From assembly GCA_001897155.1 (NCBI GenBank), contig MKSF01000033.1:62001-126000 (forward strand): a stretch of 64,000 nt of DNA, read 5' to 3'. This DNA comes from Bacteroidetes bacterium 47-18 (GTDB taxonomy: Bacteria > Bacteroidota > Bacteroidia > Chitinophagales > Chitinophagaceae). The notes beneath the pieces are model-generated. The model made no database searches and was not told the origin of the DNA. It was given only the letters and a program-made list of their open reading frames with translations. The first letter of the stretch is position 1. Every line of letters starts with the position of its first letter. Below are positions 24,743-34,600 of this stretch, piece after piece. A program made the position numbers and the translations under genes.

Positions 24743-25759
24743 ATGGAACCAACAAGTAATTACAGCTCAACACCGGACATACAGCAGCTCAACCAGCAGA
24801 TACACCTGAAAAGTGCCTTTATAGATACGCTGCTGGCAGAACTGGATAAAGTGGTCATAGGGCAAAAGCACATGACGGAAAGGCTGCTGATAGGCTTACT
24901 GACACAAAGCCACATTTTACTTGAGGGCGTACCCGGCCTGGCCAAAACGCTGGCTATAAAATCCCTGGCAGCCGCTATTGCGGGAAAATTCAGCAGGCTG
25001 CAGTTTACACCAGACCTCCTGCCTGCCGATGTGGTGGGCACTATGATATACAATCCGAAAGATCATACCTTTGATGTGAAGCACGGTCCTATCTTTGCCA
25101 ATTTCGTGCTGGCGGATGAGATCAACCGTGCGCCCGCCAAGGTCCAGAGCGCCTTACTGGAAGCAATGCAGGAAAAGCAGGTGACCATCGGTGAAAAGAC
25201 CTATACCCTGGAAGAGCCCTTCCTGGTGCTAGCAACGCAAAATCCTATCGAGCAGGAAGGCACCTATACCCTTCCCGAAGCCCAGGTGGACCGTTTCCTG
25301 CTCAAAGTGGTCATATCTTACCCGCAGATGGAAGAAGAGCGCATCATCATCCGCAACCATATGAACCCGGATGGTATGCCGTCCGTCAGGAAGGTGGTGT
25401 CCGCAGAAGAGATACTGGAAGCCCGCAGGCTGGTGAAAGAGGTATATATGGATGAAAAGATAGAGCAATACATCCTGGATATTGTATTTGCAACGCGTTT
25501 TCCTGAGAATTACAAGCTGTCCCGACTGAAGCCCCTTATCAGCTACGGCGGCTCACCAAGGGCATCGATCAGCCTGGCTACGGCTGCCAAAGCCTATGCC
25601 TTTATCAAGAGAAGAGGCTATGTGATACCGGAAGACGTGAGAGCGATATGCTATGATGTATTAAGGCACCGCATAGGTGTTACCTATGAAGCCGAAGCCG
25701 AGAATATCACTTCCGAAAATATCATTACCGAGATACTGAACGCCGTGGAAGTCCCTTAG
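24743..25759 (+). CDS. MoxR-family AAA+ ATPase
   Basis: A 338-residue MoxR ATPase. Walker A GVPGLAKT is at 62-69, Walker B ends in ADEINRAP (~120), and sensor 1 is in LATQNPIEQEGTYTLPEAQ (~165-183). A C-terminal AAA lid (GGSPRASI…RGYVIPEDV) follows. The ATG at 24743 (MEPTSN) is preferred over the upstream TTG at 24728. It is the first gene of a cluster with DUF58, BatD-like and BatA genes, 51 bp before the DUF58 gene. MoxR proteins act as chaperones for vWA-domain partners at the membrane. Confidence 0.93.
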   Translation: MEPTSNYSSTPDIQQLNQQIHLKSAFIDTLLAELDKVVIGQKHMTERLLIGLLTQSHILLEGVPGLAKTLAIKSLAAAIAGKFSRLQFTPDLLPADVVGTMIYNPKDHTFDVKHGPIFANFVLADEINRAPAKVQSALLEAMQEKQVTIGEKTYTLEEPFLVLATQNPIEQEGTYTLPEAQVDRFLLKVVISYPQMEEERIIIRNHMNPDGMPSVRKVVSAEEILEARRLVKEVYMDEKIEQYILDIVFATRFPENYKLSRLKPLISYGGSPRASISLATAAKAYAFIKRRGYVIPEDVRAICYDVLRHRIGVTYEAEAENITSENIITEILNAVEVP

Positions 25760-25810
25760 TAGAGTACCGGGGCATCCTTCACTGCATTTGTCAACACTAC
25801 CAGTACTGCC

Positions 25811-26677
25811 ATGACCACTGCCGAAATATTATCAAAGGTTAGAAAGATAGAGATCAAAACGAAAGGCCTGAGCAATCATATTTTCTCCGGGGATTACCAT
25901 GCTGCCTTCAAAGGCAAGGGCATGTCCTTCAGCGAGGTTAGGGAGTATATACCGGGAGATGATGTCAGGGCGATAGACTGGAATGTAACGGCCAGGCTCT
26001 CTACGCCCTATATCAAGGTCTTTGAAGAGGAGCGGGAACAAACGCTGATGCTGCTGGCCGACATCAGCAACAGCTCGATCTTCGGCAGCACCCACACAAC
26101 CAAAAAAAATATCATCACGGAACTGTGCGCCGTACTGGCCTTTTCCGCCAACGCCAATAATGATAAGGTGGGGCTCCTGCTGTTCAGCAACAAGGTGGAA
26201 AAGTTCATCCCGCCCCAGAAGGGCAAATCCCATATCCTGCGGATCATCCGGGAGCTCCTTACTACCGAAGCCTCCGACAAGACCGGCACTGACATTACCC
26301 AGGCACTGTCCTTTTTCAATAACGTGATCAGGCAGAAGACCATTTGCTTCCTGATAAGCGATTTCCTGAGCCCTCCGTTTGAAAAGCCACTCCGCCTGGC
26401 CGCACGCAAGCATGACTTTATAGGCGTGAGCATATATGACAAGATGGACCGGGAGCTGCCGGACGTGGGGGTCATAGAAGTGGTGGACAGCGAGACCAAA
26501 GCCCTGCACTGGGTGGATACCGGAAGCAAAAAAGCCCGGAACGCCTATACCGAATTGTTCGACCGGCATCAGAAATATTGCATTGACCAGTTCCATAAGA
26601 ACGGCGCGAACCTTATTTCTATGCGGACAGACCAGGATTATGTAAAAAAGCTGAAAGGATTTTTTAATAACAGATAG
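25811..26677 (+). CDS. DUF58-domain protein
   Basis: A 288-residue soluble protein with the DUF58 signature GDDVRAIDWNVTAR (~49-62) and a vWA-like fold after it: LLADISNSS (D-I-S-N-S, ~88), GLLLFSNKVE (~118), and TDITQALSF (~160). It is the partner class of MoxR ATPases. In Bacteroidota it sits between moxR and bat genes, as here, 10 bp before the BatD-like gene. Role in envelope stress or aerotolerance is inferred from the Bat operon of Bacteroides fragilis. Confidence 0.9.
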   Translation: MTTAEILSKVRKIEIKTKGLSNHIFSGDYHAAFKGKGMSFSEVREYIPGDDVRAIDWNVTARLSTPYIKVFEEEREQTLMLLADISNSSIFGSTHTTKKNIITELCAVLAFSANANNDKVGLLLFSNKVEKFIPPQKGKSHILRIIRELLTTEASDKTGTDITQALSFFNNVIRQKTICFLISDFLSPPFEKPLRLAARKHDFIGVSIYDKMDRELPDVGVIEVVDSETKALHWVDTGSKKARNAYTELFDRHQKYCIDQFHKNGANLISMRTDQDYVKKLKGFFNNR

Positions 26678-26687
26678 GAACAACAGC

Positions 26688-27656
26688 ATGACGAAAAGGT
26701 CAGTTTTATATATGATATGCGCAGGTGCGCTGCTCTGGCTGCAGGCTTTAACGGCCCGCTGTCAGACGGAGGTGCCGGAACTGCAGTACAGTATAGACAC
26801 CGGTAACATTCTTATCGGTGATCTCGTCACGCTGCAGGTAACGCTCAGCAATATACCGGATAATGCCCTGGCCGTATTGCCTGATTACGAATCCGTGCTC
26901 CGGACCGGTGCCGAATTTGTAAATATCATTGCGTCAGATACCATCAGCGGACCGGGCTCCTACAGCATCAGGCAACAGATCGGCCTGTCAGCTTATGAAG
27001 CCGGCACCTACTGGATACCGGCTATGGAATTCCAGGTACAGGAAGCCAACGGTACCTGGACGGTGCTCCGGTCAGACAGCATTCGTCTTACGGTAGCTAC
27101 CGTTGAAGTAGACACTACACAGGCCATAAAAGATATTAAGGATATTATACCTGCCACATCATCTTACTGGCTGCAGTATGCCATAGCAGCGCTATTGCTT
27201 GTCCTCGCAGCCGCAATAGCGGTATGGAAGCGTAAAATGTTGCGGAACCTGTTCCGTAAACAACCGGTAACAGCGGCTCCTTCCCCGGCCAGGCGACAAA
27301 CCCTTTCGGAAAAATACCAAGGCGCGCTGCTCAGGCTCAGGGAACGGAACTATATCGAAGCCGGGCTGTATAAAGAATATTACAGTGAACTTTCAGACAT
27401 TCTCAGGAGTTACATCAGTGAGAAGTTTGAGCTGCCGGCCCCGGAGCTGACCACGCAGGAATTGCTGAAACGCTCCAAGAGAATAGCGATCCTTAAACGT
27501 TACCGGTCGGATATCAAGACGGTATTAATGATGGCGGATATGGCAAAATTCGCCAAGGCCCAGGCTAACGAGGCCTCCGCCTCAACGGATATGAAGCTGG
27601 TCGCCGATTTTATTCAATCCACCTCTAAAAACGGAAGCGCAGCATCAGATGTTTAA
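26688..27656 (+). CDS. BatD-like membrane-anchored protein
   Basis: A 322-residue protein. It has a signal peptide (1-25), an extracytoplasmic Ig-like region (~30-145: YSIDTGNILIGDLVTLQVTLS …), one TM helix (~165-185, YAIAALLLVLAAAIAVWKR) and a cytoplasmic helical region. The layout resembles BatD/DUF4381-type proteins coded in Bat operons, but it is short for BatD. The gene overlaps batA by 8 bp, so the products are probably made in fixed ratio. Confidence 0.72.
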   Translation: MTKRSVLYMICAGALLWLQALTARCQTEVPELQYSIDTGNILIGDLVTLQVTLSNIPDNALAVLPDYESVLRTGAEFVNIIASDTISGPGSYSIRQQIGLSAYEAGTYWIPAMEFQVQEANGTWTVLRSDSIRLTVATVEVDTTQAIKDIKDIIPATSSYWLQYAIAALLLVLAAAIAVWKRKMLRNLFRKQPVTAAPSPARRQTLSEKYQGALLRLRERNYIEAGLYKEYYSELSDILRSYISEKFELPAPELTTQELLKRSKRIAILKRYRSDIKTVLMMADMAKFAKAQANEASASTDMKLVADFIQSTSKNGSAASDV

Positions 27657-28659
27657 TTTACTGGATAAATATAACCTGGAATTCGGAAGCCCTGTATTCT
27701 TCTTTCTGCTGATCCTTTTGCCGGTTCTGATATACTGCATATACCGTATTCACAAAAAGCGCAGGACCAGCCTGACGGTTTCCACCACCGGCGGAATTGC
27801 CAGGATGGCTGTGCCCTGGAAAGCCAGGTTCCGCCCCCTCATACACATTCTTAACCTGGCCGCCGTTATCTGCTTTATTGCAGGGCTGGCCCGTATGCAG
27901 GAAACGAATATCAAGGAAAATATTGAAAGCGAAGGCGTGGATATCGTGCTGAGCATGGACATTTCCGGCAGTATGCTGGCCGAGGATTTCCAGCCCAACA
28001 GGCTGGAAGCCGCGAAGACTACCGCTGTTTCCTTTGTCAAAAGCAGGCCCGGCGACAGGTTCGGCGTGGTGATATTCGCGGGAGAGAGCTTTACGCAATG
28101 TCCCATTACCATAGATCATAACGTGGTAATAGAGCAGCTCAGCAGGGTCACCAACGGCCTGCTGGAAGAAGGCACCGCTATTGGCATGGGCATGGCCACT
28201 GCCATAGACCGGTTGAAAGATACTAAAGGCAAAAGCCGCATCCTGGTGCTGCTGACGGACGGTGTCAATACAACCGGCCTTATCTACCCGGAAACGGCCC
28301 TGGAGCTCGCCAAAGCCTATAATGTGAAGGTATATACAATAGGTGTAGGTACGGAAGGCAAAGCCTTGTTCCCTGTCAAAACACACCTGGGTATACAAAA
28401 ACAACTGATGGATGTGAAAATAGACGAAGCCCTGCTGCAAAAGATATCCCGGGAAACAGGCGGCAGGTATTTCCGCGCTACGGACAATACCTCACTGGAA
28501 ACTATTTATGCGGAGATCGACCGGCTGGAAAAGACTACCGTACAGATCGGCACCTACAAGCAGCATAAGGAAAGGTTCCATATTTTTGTCTTATCCGGCC
28601 TGACGCTGCTCATGCTGTCCATATTGCTGCAATACACGCTTTTCAGGAAGATACCATAA
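27649..28659 (+). CDS. batA: BatA-type vWA membrane protein
   Basis: A 336-residue protein. Two N-terminal TM helices (~14-34 and 64-81) are followed by a vWA domain with an intact MIDAS (D104-I-S-G-S108), conserved TGLLEEGTAIGMGMATA and LLTDGVNTTG, and a C-terminal TM helix (~312-330). Full length for BatA. It is the last gene in the cluster; batB, batC and batE are not seen downstream, where a repeat array begins 50 bp later. Confidence 0.9.
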   Translation: MFNLLDKYNLEFGSPVFFFLLILLPVLIYCIYRIHKKRRTSLTVSTTGGIARMAVPWKARFRPLIHILNLAAVICFIAGLARMQETNIKENIESEGVDIVLSMDISGSMLAEDFQPNRLEAAKTTAVSFVKSRPGDRFGVVIFAGESFTQCPITIDHNVVIEQLSRVTNGLLEEGTAIGMGMATAIDRLKDTKGKSRILVLLTDGVNTTGLIYPETALELAKAYNVKVYTIGVGTEGKALFPVKTHLGIQKQLMDVKIDEALLQKISRETGGRYFRATDNTSLETIYAEIDRLEKTTVQIGTYKQHKERFHIFVLSGLTLLMLSILLQYTLFRKIP

Positions 28660-28711
28660 ACACAATAGGAGATATAACAAACTCTGGGGATATTCCTCTC
28701 TTCCCTTGTTC

Positions 28712-29520
28712 CCTCCCTTGTTGGTGTTCTTCACCAACAAGTTTCTATACCTGATCTGAATACGATGAATACTTATTTTAACTGACTATCTATAACATAA
28801 GCAACAGAGCTGTCATATGGAAGGTTCAGTATCCTGCTAACCGGTATAAGAGATTCCTCACATCCGTTCGGAATGACCACACGCTACAATACCTTATACT
28901 AAATCAGTTTCTGAGCCGCAGAGAAAGCACATCTTAACTAAGTGTCCTTGATAAATTTCTCCCTTGTTAGTGTTCTTCACCAACAAGCTTCTATATAAAG
29001 ACGGGGAAGCCAGATATGAATGCAATGATTATTTAGCTGACTATCTGTGTATAAGCAACAGAGCTGGAAGGTTAAGGATCCTGCTAACCCGTATAAGAGA
29101 TTCCTCACATCCGTTCGGAATGACCACACGCTACAATACCTTATACTAAATCAGTTGCTGAGCCGCAGAGAAAGCACATCTTAACTAAGGGTCCTTGATA
29201 AATTTCTCCCTTGTTAGTGTTCTTCACCAACAAGCCTCCCTGTAAAGACGTGAAAATCGGATATGAATGCAATGATTATTTAGCTGACTATCTGTGTATA
29301 AGCAACAAAGCTGTCATATGGAAGGTTAAGGATCCTGCTAACCCGTATAAGAGATTCCTCACATCCGTTCGGAATGACCGGTACGCTACAATACCCTTGT
29401 ACTAAATCAGTTGCTGAGCCGCAGAGAAAGCACATCTAAACTAGGTGTACTTGATCAATTTCTCCCTTGTTGGTGTTCTTCACCAACAAGCCTCTATATA
29501 AAGACGGGGAAGCCAGATAT
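28712..29520 (+). repeat. Tandem array, 3.2 units of 246-256 bp
   Basis: Unit starts at 28712, 28958, 29205 and 29461 (partial). Each full unit has the hairpin module (28717-28741, 28963-28987, 29210-29234, 29466-29490) and then the left part and core of the MITE-like element (from 28783, 29038 and 29285). The right part ends in GAGCCGCAGAGAAAGCACATC. Units 2 and 3 are most alike; unit 2 lacks 6-7 bp near its middle. Confidence 0.85.
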
Positions 29521-29526
29521 GAATAC

Positions 29527-29560
29527 ACAATGAGCCCGGTATGATAACCGGGCTCATTGT
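29527..29560 (-). terminator. Stem-loop downstream of the 29625 gene
   Basis: A 14-bp perfect stem (29527-29540 with 29547-29560), 6-base loop, without a clear U-run. It is 65 bp beyond the stop of the minus-strand gene. Confidence 0.5.
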
Positions 29561-29624
29561 ATACAATTCAATACTTATTTATCTGAACTCTGACTGCAGG
29601 ATGCCGAGATGACCGCCTGCTTTG

Positions 29625-29873
29625 CTATTTGGGATCGGGCTTCTGGAAAAAGCTATTAAAATCCGCTTCTGAGGCAAATTCATGAATGTAGTTAATGATG
29701 ATCTGCCGTGGTAATAACTTATAGCTTCTTAACTTGAAGATCTGGTCTATGGCCTTCTTCTTAATGACCGCTAAATTAAAAGGCGTTTCGGCATCACTGA
29801 TAAAGTCCAGCTCATAATAACCGGTATTGTTGTTATTGATATACTGAAACGTAATATAAAAGTACCTTTTCAT
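29625..29873 (-). CDS. Small cytoplasmic protein of unknown function
   Basis: An 82-residue protein (MKRYFYITFQYINNNNTGYYELDF…). A beta-hairpin-like N-terminus is followed by helices and FASEADFNSFFQKPDPK. Good coding character, own stem-loop downstream. No domain recognised; no signal peptide. Confidence 0.55.
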   Translation of the reverse strand: MKRYFYITFQYINNNNTGYYELDFISDAETPFNLAVIKKKAIDQIFKLRSYKLLPRQIIINYIHEFASEADFNSFFQKPDPK

Positions 29874-29957
29874 AGTGTTGTCTTTTTTATTTGAGCTAAA
29901 TATACATCATTCCCTGCTCGCTGCCAAACTCCGGCGGCACATTTTACCCGCGCTGTG

Positions 29958-30863
29958 TCAGCCTGCATATTCCACTCGCAGCCGGGCCGCCAACTGCGCG
30001 ACGGAAGGGATATCCGTTATCCCGCTGACACCCTGTCCTGCCGACCATATGTCCTTCCAGGCTTTTGACCCGTCTCCCCCGAGCTTTGAAAAATCCTCTT
30101 CTTTTTTATGTGCCAGGTCTACTCCGGCCTGAGCTATGCTTTGCTTCATAAAATTGGCGGGTACCCCGCTGACAGCATCCGTGTAGAGGATATCCTCTAT
30201 GCCGCTCTGAAGGACCATCTGCTTATAGGCGTCCTGGGCCTGGCTTTCCTCTGTTGCTATAAAGCGGGTACCCATATAGGCGAAATCAGCGCCCAGCAGC
30301 TCCGCCGCCCTTACCTGCCTGCCGTTGTTGATACAGCCTGCAAGCGCTACCGGTCCGTCGTAAAAGCTTCGTATTTCCTGCATCAGCGCAAAGGGATTGA
30401 TGGTGCCCGCATGTCCGCCCGCGCCCGCGGTTACGGCTATCAGTCCGTCCACACCCGCCGCTATCGCCTTGCGCGCATGCCTGCTGTTCACGATATCATG
30501 AAACACCAGGCCGCCATAGCTGTGTACGGCATCCACCACTTCCTTTACGGCGCCCAGGGAAGTGATCACCACCGGCACACGGTGCCGTATGCACACTTCC
30601 AGGTCTGCCTGCAGCCTTTGATTGGTTCTATGAACGATAAGATTGATACCATAAGGCAGGCTGACGCCATCCTGCTCCAGTTGATGCCTGACGGCTGTGA
30701 GCTGCTCTTCCAATACTGCCGTTGTCCTGGCATTCAGCGCGGGCATCGTACCCAGCATACCGTTCCTGCTGCAGGCCACCAATAGCGCTGTCCCTGATAC
30801 CAGGAACATCGGCGCCGCGATCACGGGTATGGTAAGATGTGCTTTTAATTCTTCAATAGTCAT
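29958..30863 (-). CDS. Nitronate monooxygenase-like flavin oxidoreductase
   Basis: A 301-residue TIM-barrel protein. N-terminal LTIPVIAAPMFLVSGTALL corresponds to the PhxAPM FMN-binding start, and GVDGLIAVTAGAGGHAG (~135-150) holds the catalytic-His region (GGHxG). ALAGCINNGRQVRAAELLGADFAYMGTRF is the phosphate-binding region, and SGVPANF lies near the end. The ATG at 30863 (MTIEELKAH) was selected; the longer frame to 30989 runs through a dispersed hairpin. It oxidises nitronates in known members. No operon partner. Confidence 0.88.
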   Translation of the reverse strand: MTIEELKAHLTIPVIAAPMFLVSGTALLVACSRNGMLGTMPALNARTTAVLEEQLTAVRHQLEQDGVSLPYGINLIVHRTNQRLQADLEVCIRHRVPVVITSLGAVKEVVDAVHSYGGLVFHDIVNSRHARKAIAAGVDGLIAVTAGAGGHAGTINPFALMQEIRSFYDGPVALAGCINNGRQVRAAELLGADFAYMGTRFIATEESQAQDAYKQMVLQSGIEDILYTDAVSGVPANFMKQSIAQAGVDLAHKKEEDFSKLGGDGSKAWKDIWSAGQGVSGITDIPSVAQLAARLRVEYAG

Positions 30864-30904
30864 ATATGCCGAGATTGTTGATTGTAATTGTATTAATTTA
30901 TGGG

Positions 30905-30929
30905 GTTGTCGGTGAGGAACACCAACAAC
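30905..30929 (-). repeat. Dispersed hairpin module, one arm mismatch
   Basis: GTTGTCGGTG and CACCAACAAC around loop AGGAA, 42 bp upstream of the flavoprotein start. Confidence 0.65.
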
Positions 30930-31054
30930 AGAGGTGATATACCTATCAATTACCTCTTGTAATCGGAGCTGCCGGTGAATATCAGACAACAGACAATCCT
31001 TTTTATTGACAGACAGCGCCTGCTTTGCTATGGAAATATACCACCCTGCCCTGT

Positions 31055-31660
31055 CTATAATTTTATCTTATAGCTCAGCCGGTGATAAGCCGCATAGCCT
31101 TTTTCCCTGACCACTTTTTTATGCCGGGGTGTCGGGTAGCCCTTATTGGTCTTCCAGTCGTAATCGGGAAATTCCCTGTCCAGTTGCTTCATGAGGGCGT
31201 CCCGGTGCGTTTTGGCCAGAATGCTTGCCGCTGCTATCGCTGCATACTTACTATCACCCTTGACAATGCACTGGTGCGGTATCTGCCAGTAGGGCTTAAA
31301 GCGGTTACCGTCTATCAGCAATAAGCCGGGGCGCAGGTGCAGCTGGTCTATCGCCAGGTGCATAGCCTTAAAGGAAGCCTGCAGGATATTGATCTTATCT
31401 ATCTCCTTATGATCCACCGCAGCTACCGCCCAGGCCAGGGCCTCCCGTTCTATGACCGGCCGCAGGAGGTCCCGCTGCACTTCCGTGATCTGTTTGCTGT
31501 CATTCAGCAAGGGGTGATAGAAATCTGCCGGAAGGATCACTGCGGCTGCCACTACCGGTCCCGCGATGCATCCTCTGCCGGCTTCATCACATCCTGCTTC
31601 CACCAGCTCTTTCTGGTAATACGGCAGCAGGGAACAGCTTATGGCGTCTTTAGGTTTCAA
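31055..31660 (-). CDS. rnhB: Ribonuclease HII with UUG start codon
   Basis: A 201-residue RNase HII. The signature [21 protein letters not shown] has the first acidic pair at D25/E26. LLIDGN (~116) carries the third, and [21 protein letters not shown] (~135-155) the last. It removes RNA from RNA-DNA hybrids and single ribonucleotides. The only start that fits the family N-terminus is TTG at 31658-31660, immediately after the TAA of the upstream DUF4175 gene (TAATTG); the next Met is beyond the active site. Translation probably re-initiates after DUF4175. Confidence 0.92.
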   Translation of the reverse strand: MKPKDAISCSLLPYYQKELVEAGCDEAGRGCIAGPVVAAAVILPADFYHPLLNDSKQITEVQRDLLRPVIEREALAWAVAAVDHKEIDKINILQASFKAMHLAIDQLHLRPGLLLIDGNRFKPYWQIPHQCIVKGDSKYAAIAAASILAKTHRDALMKQLDREFPDYDWKTNKGYPTPRHKKVVREKGYAAYHRLSYKIKL

Positions 31661-34600
31661 TTATTTTACTTTTTGCAGGTAATTGTCATTTACTTTTTTA
31701 TAGTAAGGCTTCAATACAGGGGCTTGTGTCTTATATTGCTCGAACAGCACCTGTTGCTGCTTCATATAATCCTTAAGGTCCGGCGGAACGGGTCTTTCCG
31801 TTTCCTTAGCGGTATTTCCCTTCCTTTTATCATCCTGCTCCTGCTCTCTTACCGCTTTCTCCGCTTCCAGCAGCCGGGTCATGATCTCCTGCTGCCGCAG
31901 CAATAATTCGCGCGTAAGGCGCCTGTTCACCAGGTCGGTCTCATTCTTATCCATCAGGTGCTGCAGGTCGGTCATCTGCTTACCCACTCCTTTAATGCCT
32001 TTACTGTTCAGTATGGAGTTCAACTGGTTGAGCTGCTGCCGCAGCTGCGCCTGCTCTCTTGCCATTCTTGCCAATTCCTTTGCATCCCCGTATTCACCGT
32101 CAGGACCATTATTACCTCCGCCGCCGGAGCTGCCCTGCCCGTTATTACCGGAACCGCCGCTCCCCTGCGTACCCTGGCCCGTCTGGCCCCCCTGACCCTG
32201 ACGGCCCTGGCCCTGCTGCATACCTTTACCCAATTGCTGCTGCTTGGTGATAATATCTTTCAACTGGTCGCCGGCACCCTCGCCACCTTCACCGGATTTA
32301 CCTTTGGATTTGCCGCCCGGACTTCCACCCGAACCGCCGCTCTGCTCTCCCGAGGACTGCATCTCGCCCATAAGGTTCTCCAGCAGCTCATTCAGGATGA
32401 GGGCCAGGCTGTTGGCATTGGTCATAGCGTGCTGCTGCCTGACCTGGGCCAGGGACGTCTGCCTGTCCTGCAGGAATTTCAGGGACTGCTGGATATTCAG
32501 TTCCAGCTCTGTTGTTTCCTTATTGACGGTAGCGGCTATCTGGAAGACCCTTTTGCTCAGGCTGAATAGGCTGTCCCTGATCATCCTGGCATTGGCGGCC
32601 AGCCTTGCCTGCTCTTTGTTAAGATCAACGAAGCTATTGCTGTGCACCGGGGTGACCTTCACCTTTTCAATGAGCTTTTCCTGGTCAAAGGAGAATCGTA
32701 ACAGGTTACTCAGCAACTGGCGCGTGGCTTTGATATCCAGGTCCAGTTGCTCCATATCCATTCCACCGGCTTTTTCCTTCATTTTTTTGGACATCTGCTG
32801 CATCTTGCTGATAGATTGCTGCTGCTGCCTGCGGGCGCCTTCCTGGTCTTTCTTATCCAGGCTCTCACCGCTTTCTTCCATATGCTCCGATACATCCGCC
32901 GCATCTTCTTTCATTTCCGCACCGGCCGCGCTTTCCTTTTTAGCCTGCTGCTCTTTGGCATTCAGGTCTTTGGTGACTTCCTGCACCATCTTTTCAAAAT
33001 CCTTCCGGACCTGTTCCTGCTCTTTTTTCAGCTCCCCGGACAGGTCGCCCCGCTCCGTCTTTTCCAGTATGTCCTGCTCCTTAGCCACAAATTCATCTAT
33101 CTTCTGCGCGGCCAGCTCCATGGCGAGCTGCAGCTCCAGCTGCTTAATAAGCTCCTGCACCCGTTCCATATTCATCTGGAACAGCTTGTTCTGCTGCTCC
33201 ATCTGCTGCATTTTTTCAAAGGCCTGCTGCGGATCTTTCTGCTGGCGCAATTCCTGCAATCTCTGTAGCTGCTCCTGTAGCTCCTTGTCTATGATCTGGT
33301 TGAGCTGCTTTTTCACCTCTTCCTGCTTTTCCATAAGAGAGGGGCTCATTTCCATCTGTGCGGTCTGCTTCTGCTGCTCTTCCAGCCGCTTTCTCACCGC
33401 TTCCATCTGCTTCTTCAACTGCTCCTGCTCCCGGACCATCGCTTCCAGCTGCTGTTCCTGCTGCCAGTCCATCGTCCTGGCGTCCAGCATTTTATTTTTC
33501 AGGTCCTGCATATCTTTCTGCATGGATTGCTGCTGCTTCCGGGAAGCGTCCAGCGTCTCCTGCAGCCGTTCGGCATTCTGCTCCAGGGCGTTTTGCTCCT
33601 CCCGGGCTCCGGCCGCGCCTTTTTCCTTCAGGTAAACATACGCGCTGCGGACACATTTGCCACCGTTGACGATATCATTGTCGCAGGCCTGTATATACAT
33701 CCTTATATTCTGGTCCGGCAGCCGGTCTATCACACCGGCATCAAAATAATGGCTGATCTGCGCCGTAAGCGGCGACCCTACAGGCAGCCTGGCGCTTTTC
33801 TGCGTCACCACCTTGCCCGATGCATCAATCACTTCATAGTGGAAGGTCAGGCTCTGCAAGCCGTAATCATCGGAAGCCAGGCCGGTAAAGACCATCTGGT
33901 CGCCGATAACAGTATCCCTCCTGGTCTGCACTTCCAGCACAGGCAGGTTATCCTTTATTACTGATATGGTATAAGCGAAGGTATCCGTAAGCCGGGCCTG
34001 CTCGCCTTGTATCAGCACCCGGAAAGCGGCCTGGTCCAGCACCTGCTTTTCCCAGCTCCATGCGCCCCCTTTCTGCTCGGTCTGCAAAACCTGCACGGAA
34101 TCCATCAGCACGGTAATATTATGGGTATGCTGTGCCTGTATCTTCCAGGTGATGATAGTGCCTTCGGGTACCTGCAGGTCGCTGAACACCATCAGCGTTT
34201 CCGTCGCCTTACCCGTGTGGCGGGGGTATCGCAATACCACCTCCACCGCATCTATCACCGGCAGGAAGTCCACTACCAGCCGGTAGCTTTCCGACTGATA
34301 CCCCACTGTGGAGAAGTAAAAGCTGTGAGTATTGTTAACCCTTGCAATGGTATACCTGAACGTATGGTCACCGAGGGGTGTCATCAGGAGCGCTTCACCG
34401 TCTATATGGATATAGACCGCTTCGGGGAGCTTATCGCCTTCCAGCCGCACCACGATATCATGGGGCTGCCAAAGGGTAGCGCGAAGTGCCGGCGCATCCA
34501 CCCGGAAGGTAAAAGGCGCCGGCGGCTCGAAAGCGGTGGCCGGCTGCAGCAGACGGCTGGTAGAGTCTTTCAGCAGCTGGGGCATCCACCACCCCACCAC

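Larger units (their letters stand above)
28660..29624. other. 965-bp gene-free interval filled by a tandem repeat array
   Basis: No convincing gene on either strand. Short plus-strand frames at 28964 and 29211 merely translate the repeat unit. Contents are itemised as the array, element copies and hairpins. Confidence 0.8.

Noticed and set aside
28712-29520. Repeat array considered as CRISPR
   Set aside because: Units of 246-256 bp repeat along their whole length, with no short repeats separated by unique uniform spacers and no cas genes nearby.
32244-33635. 463-codon plus-strand Ser/Cys-rich frame
   Set aside because: Shadow of the Gln/Lys/Glu-rich coiled coil of the DUF4175 gene.
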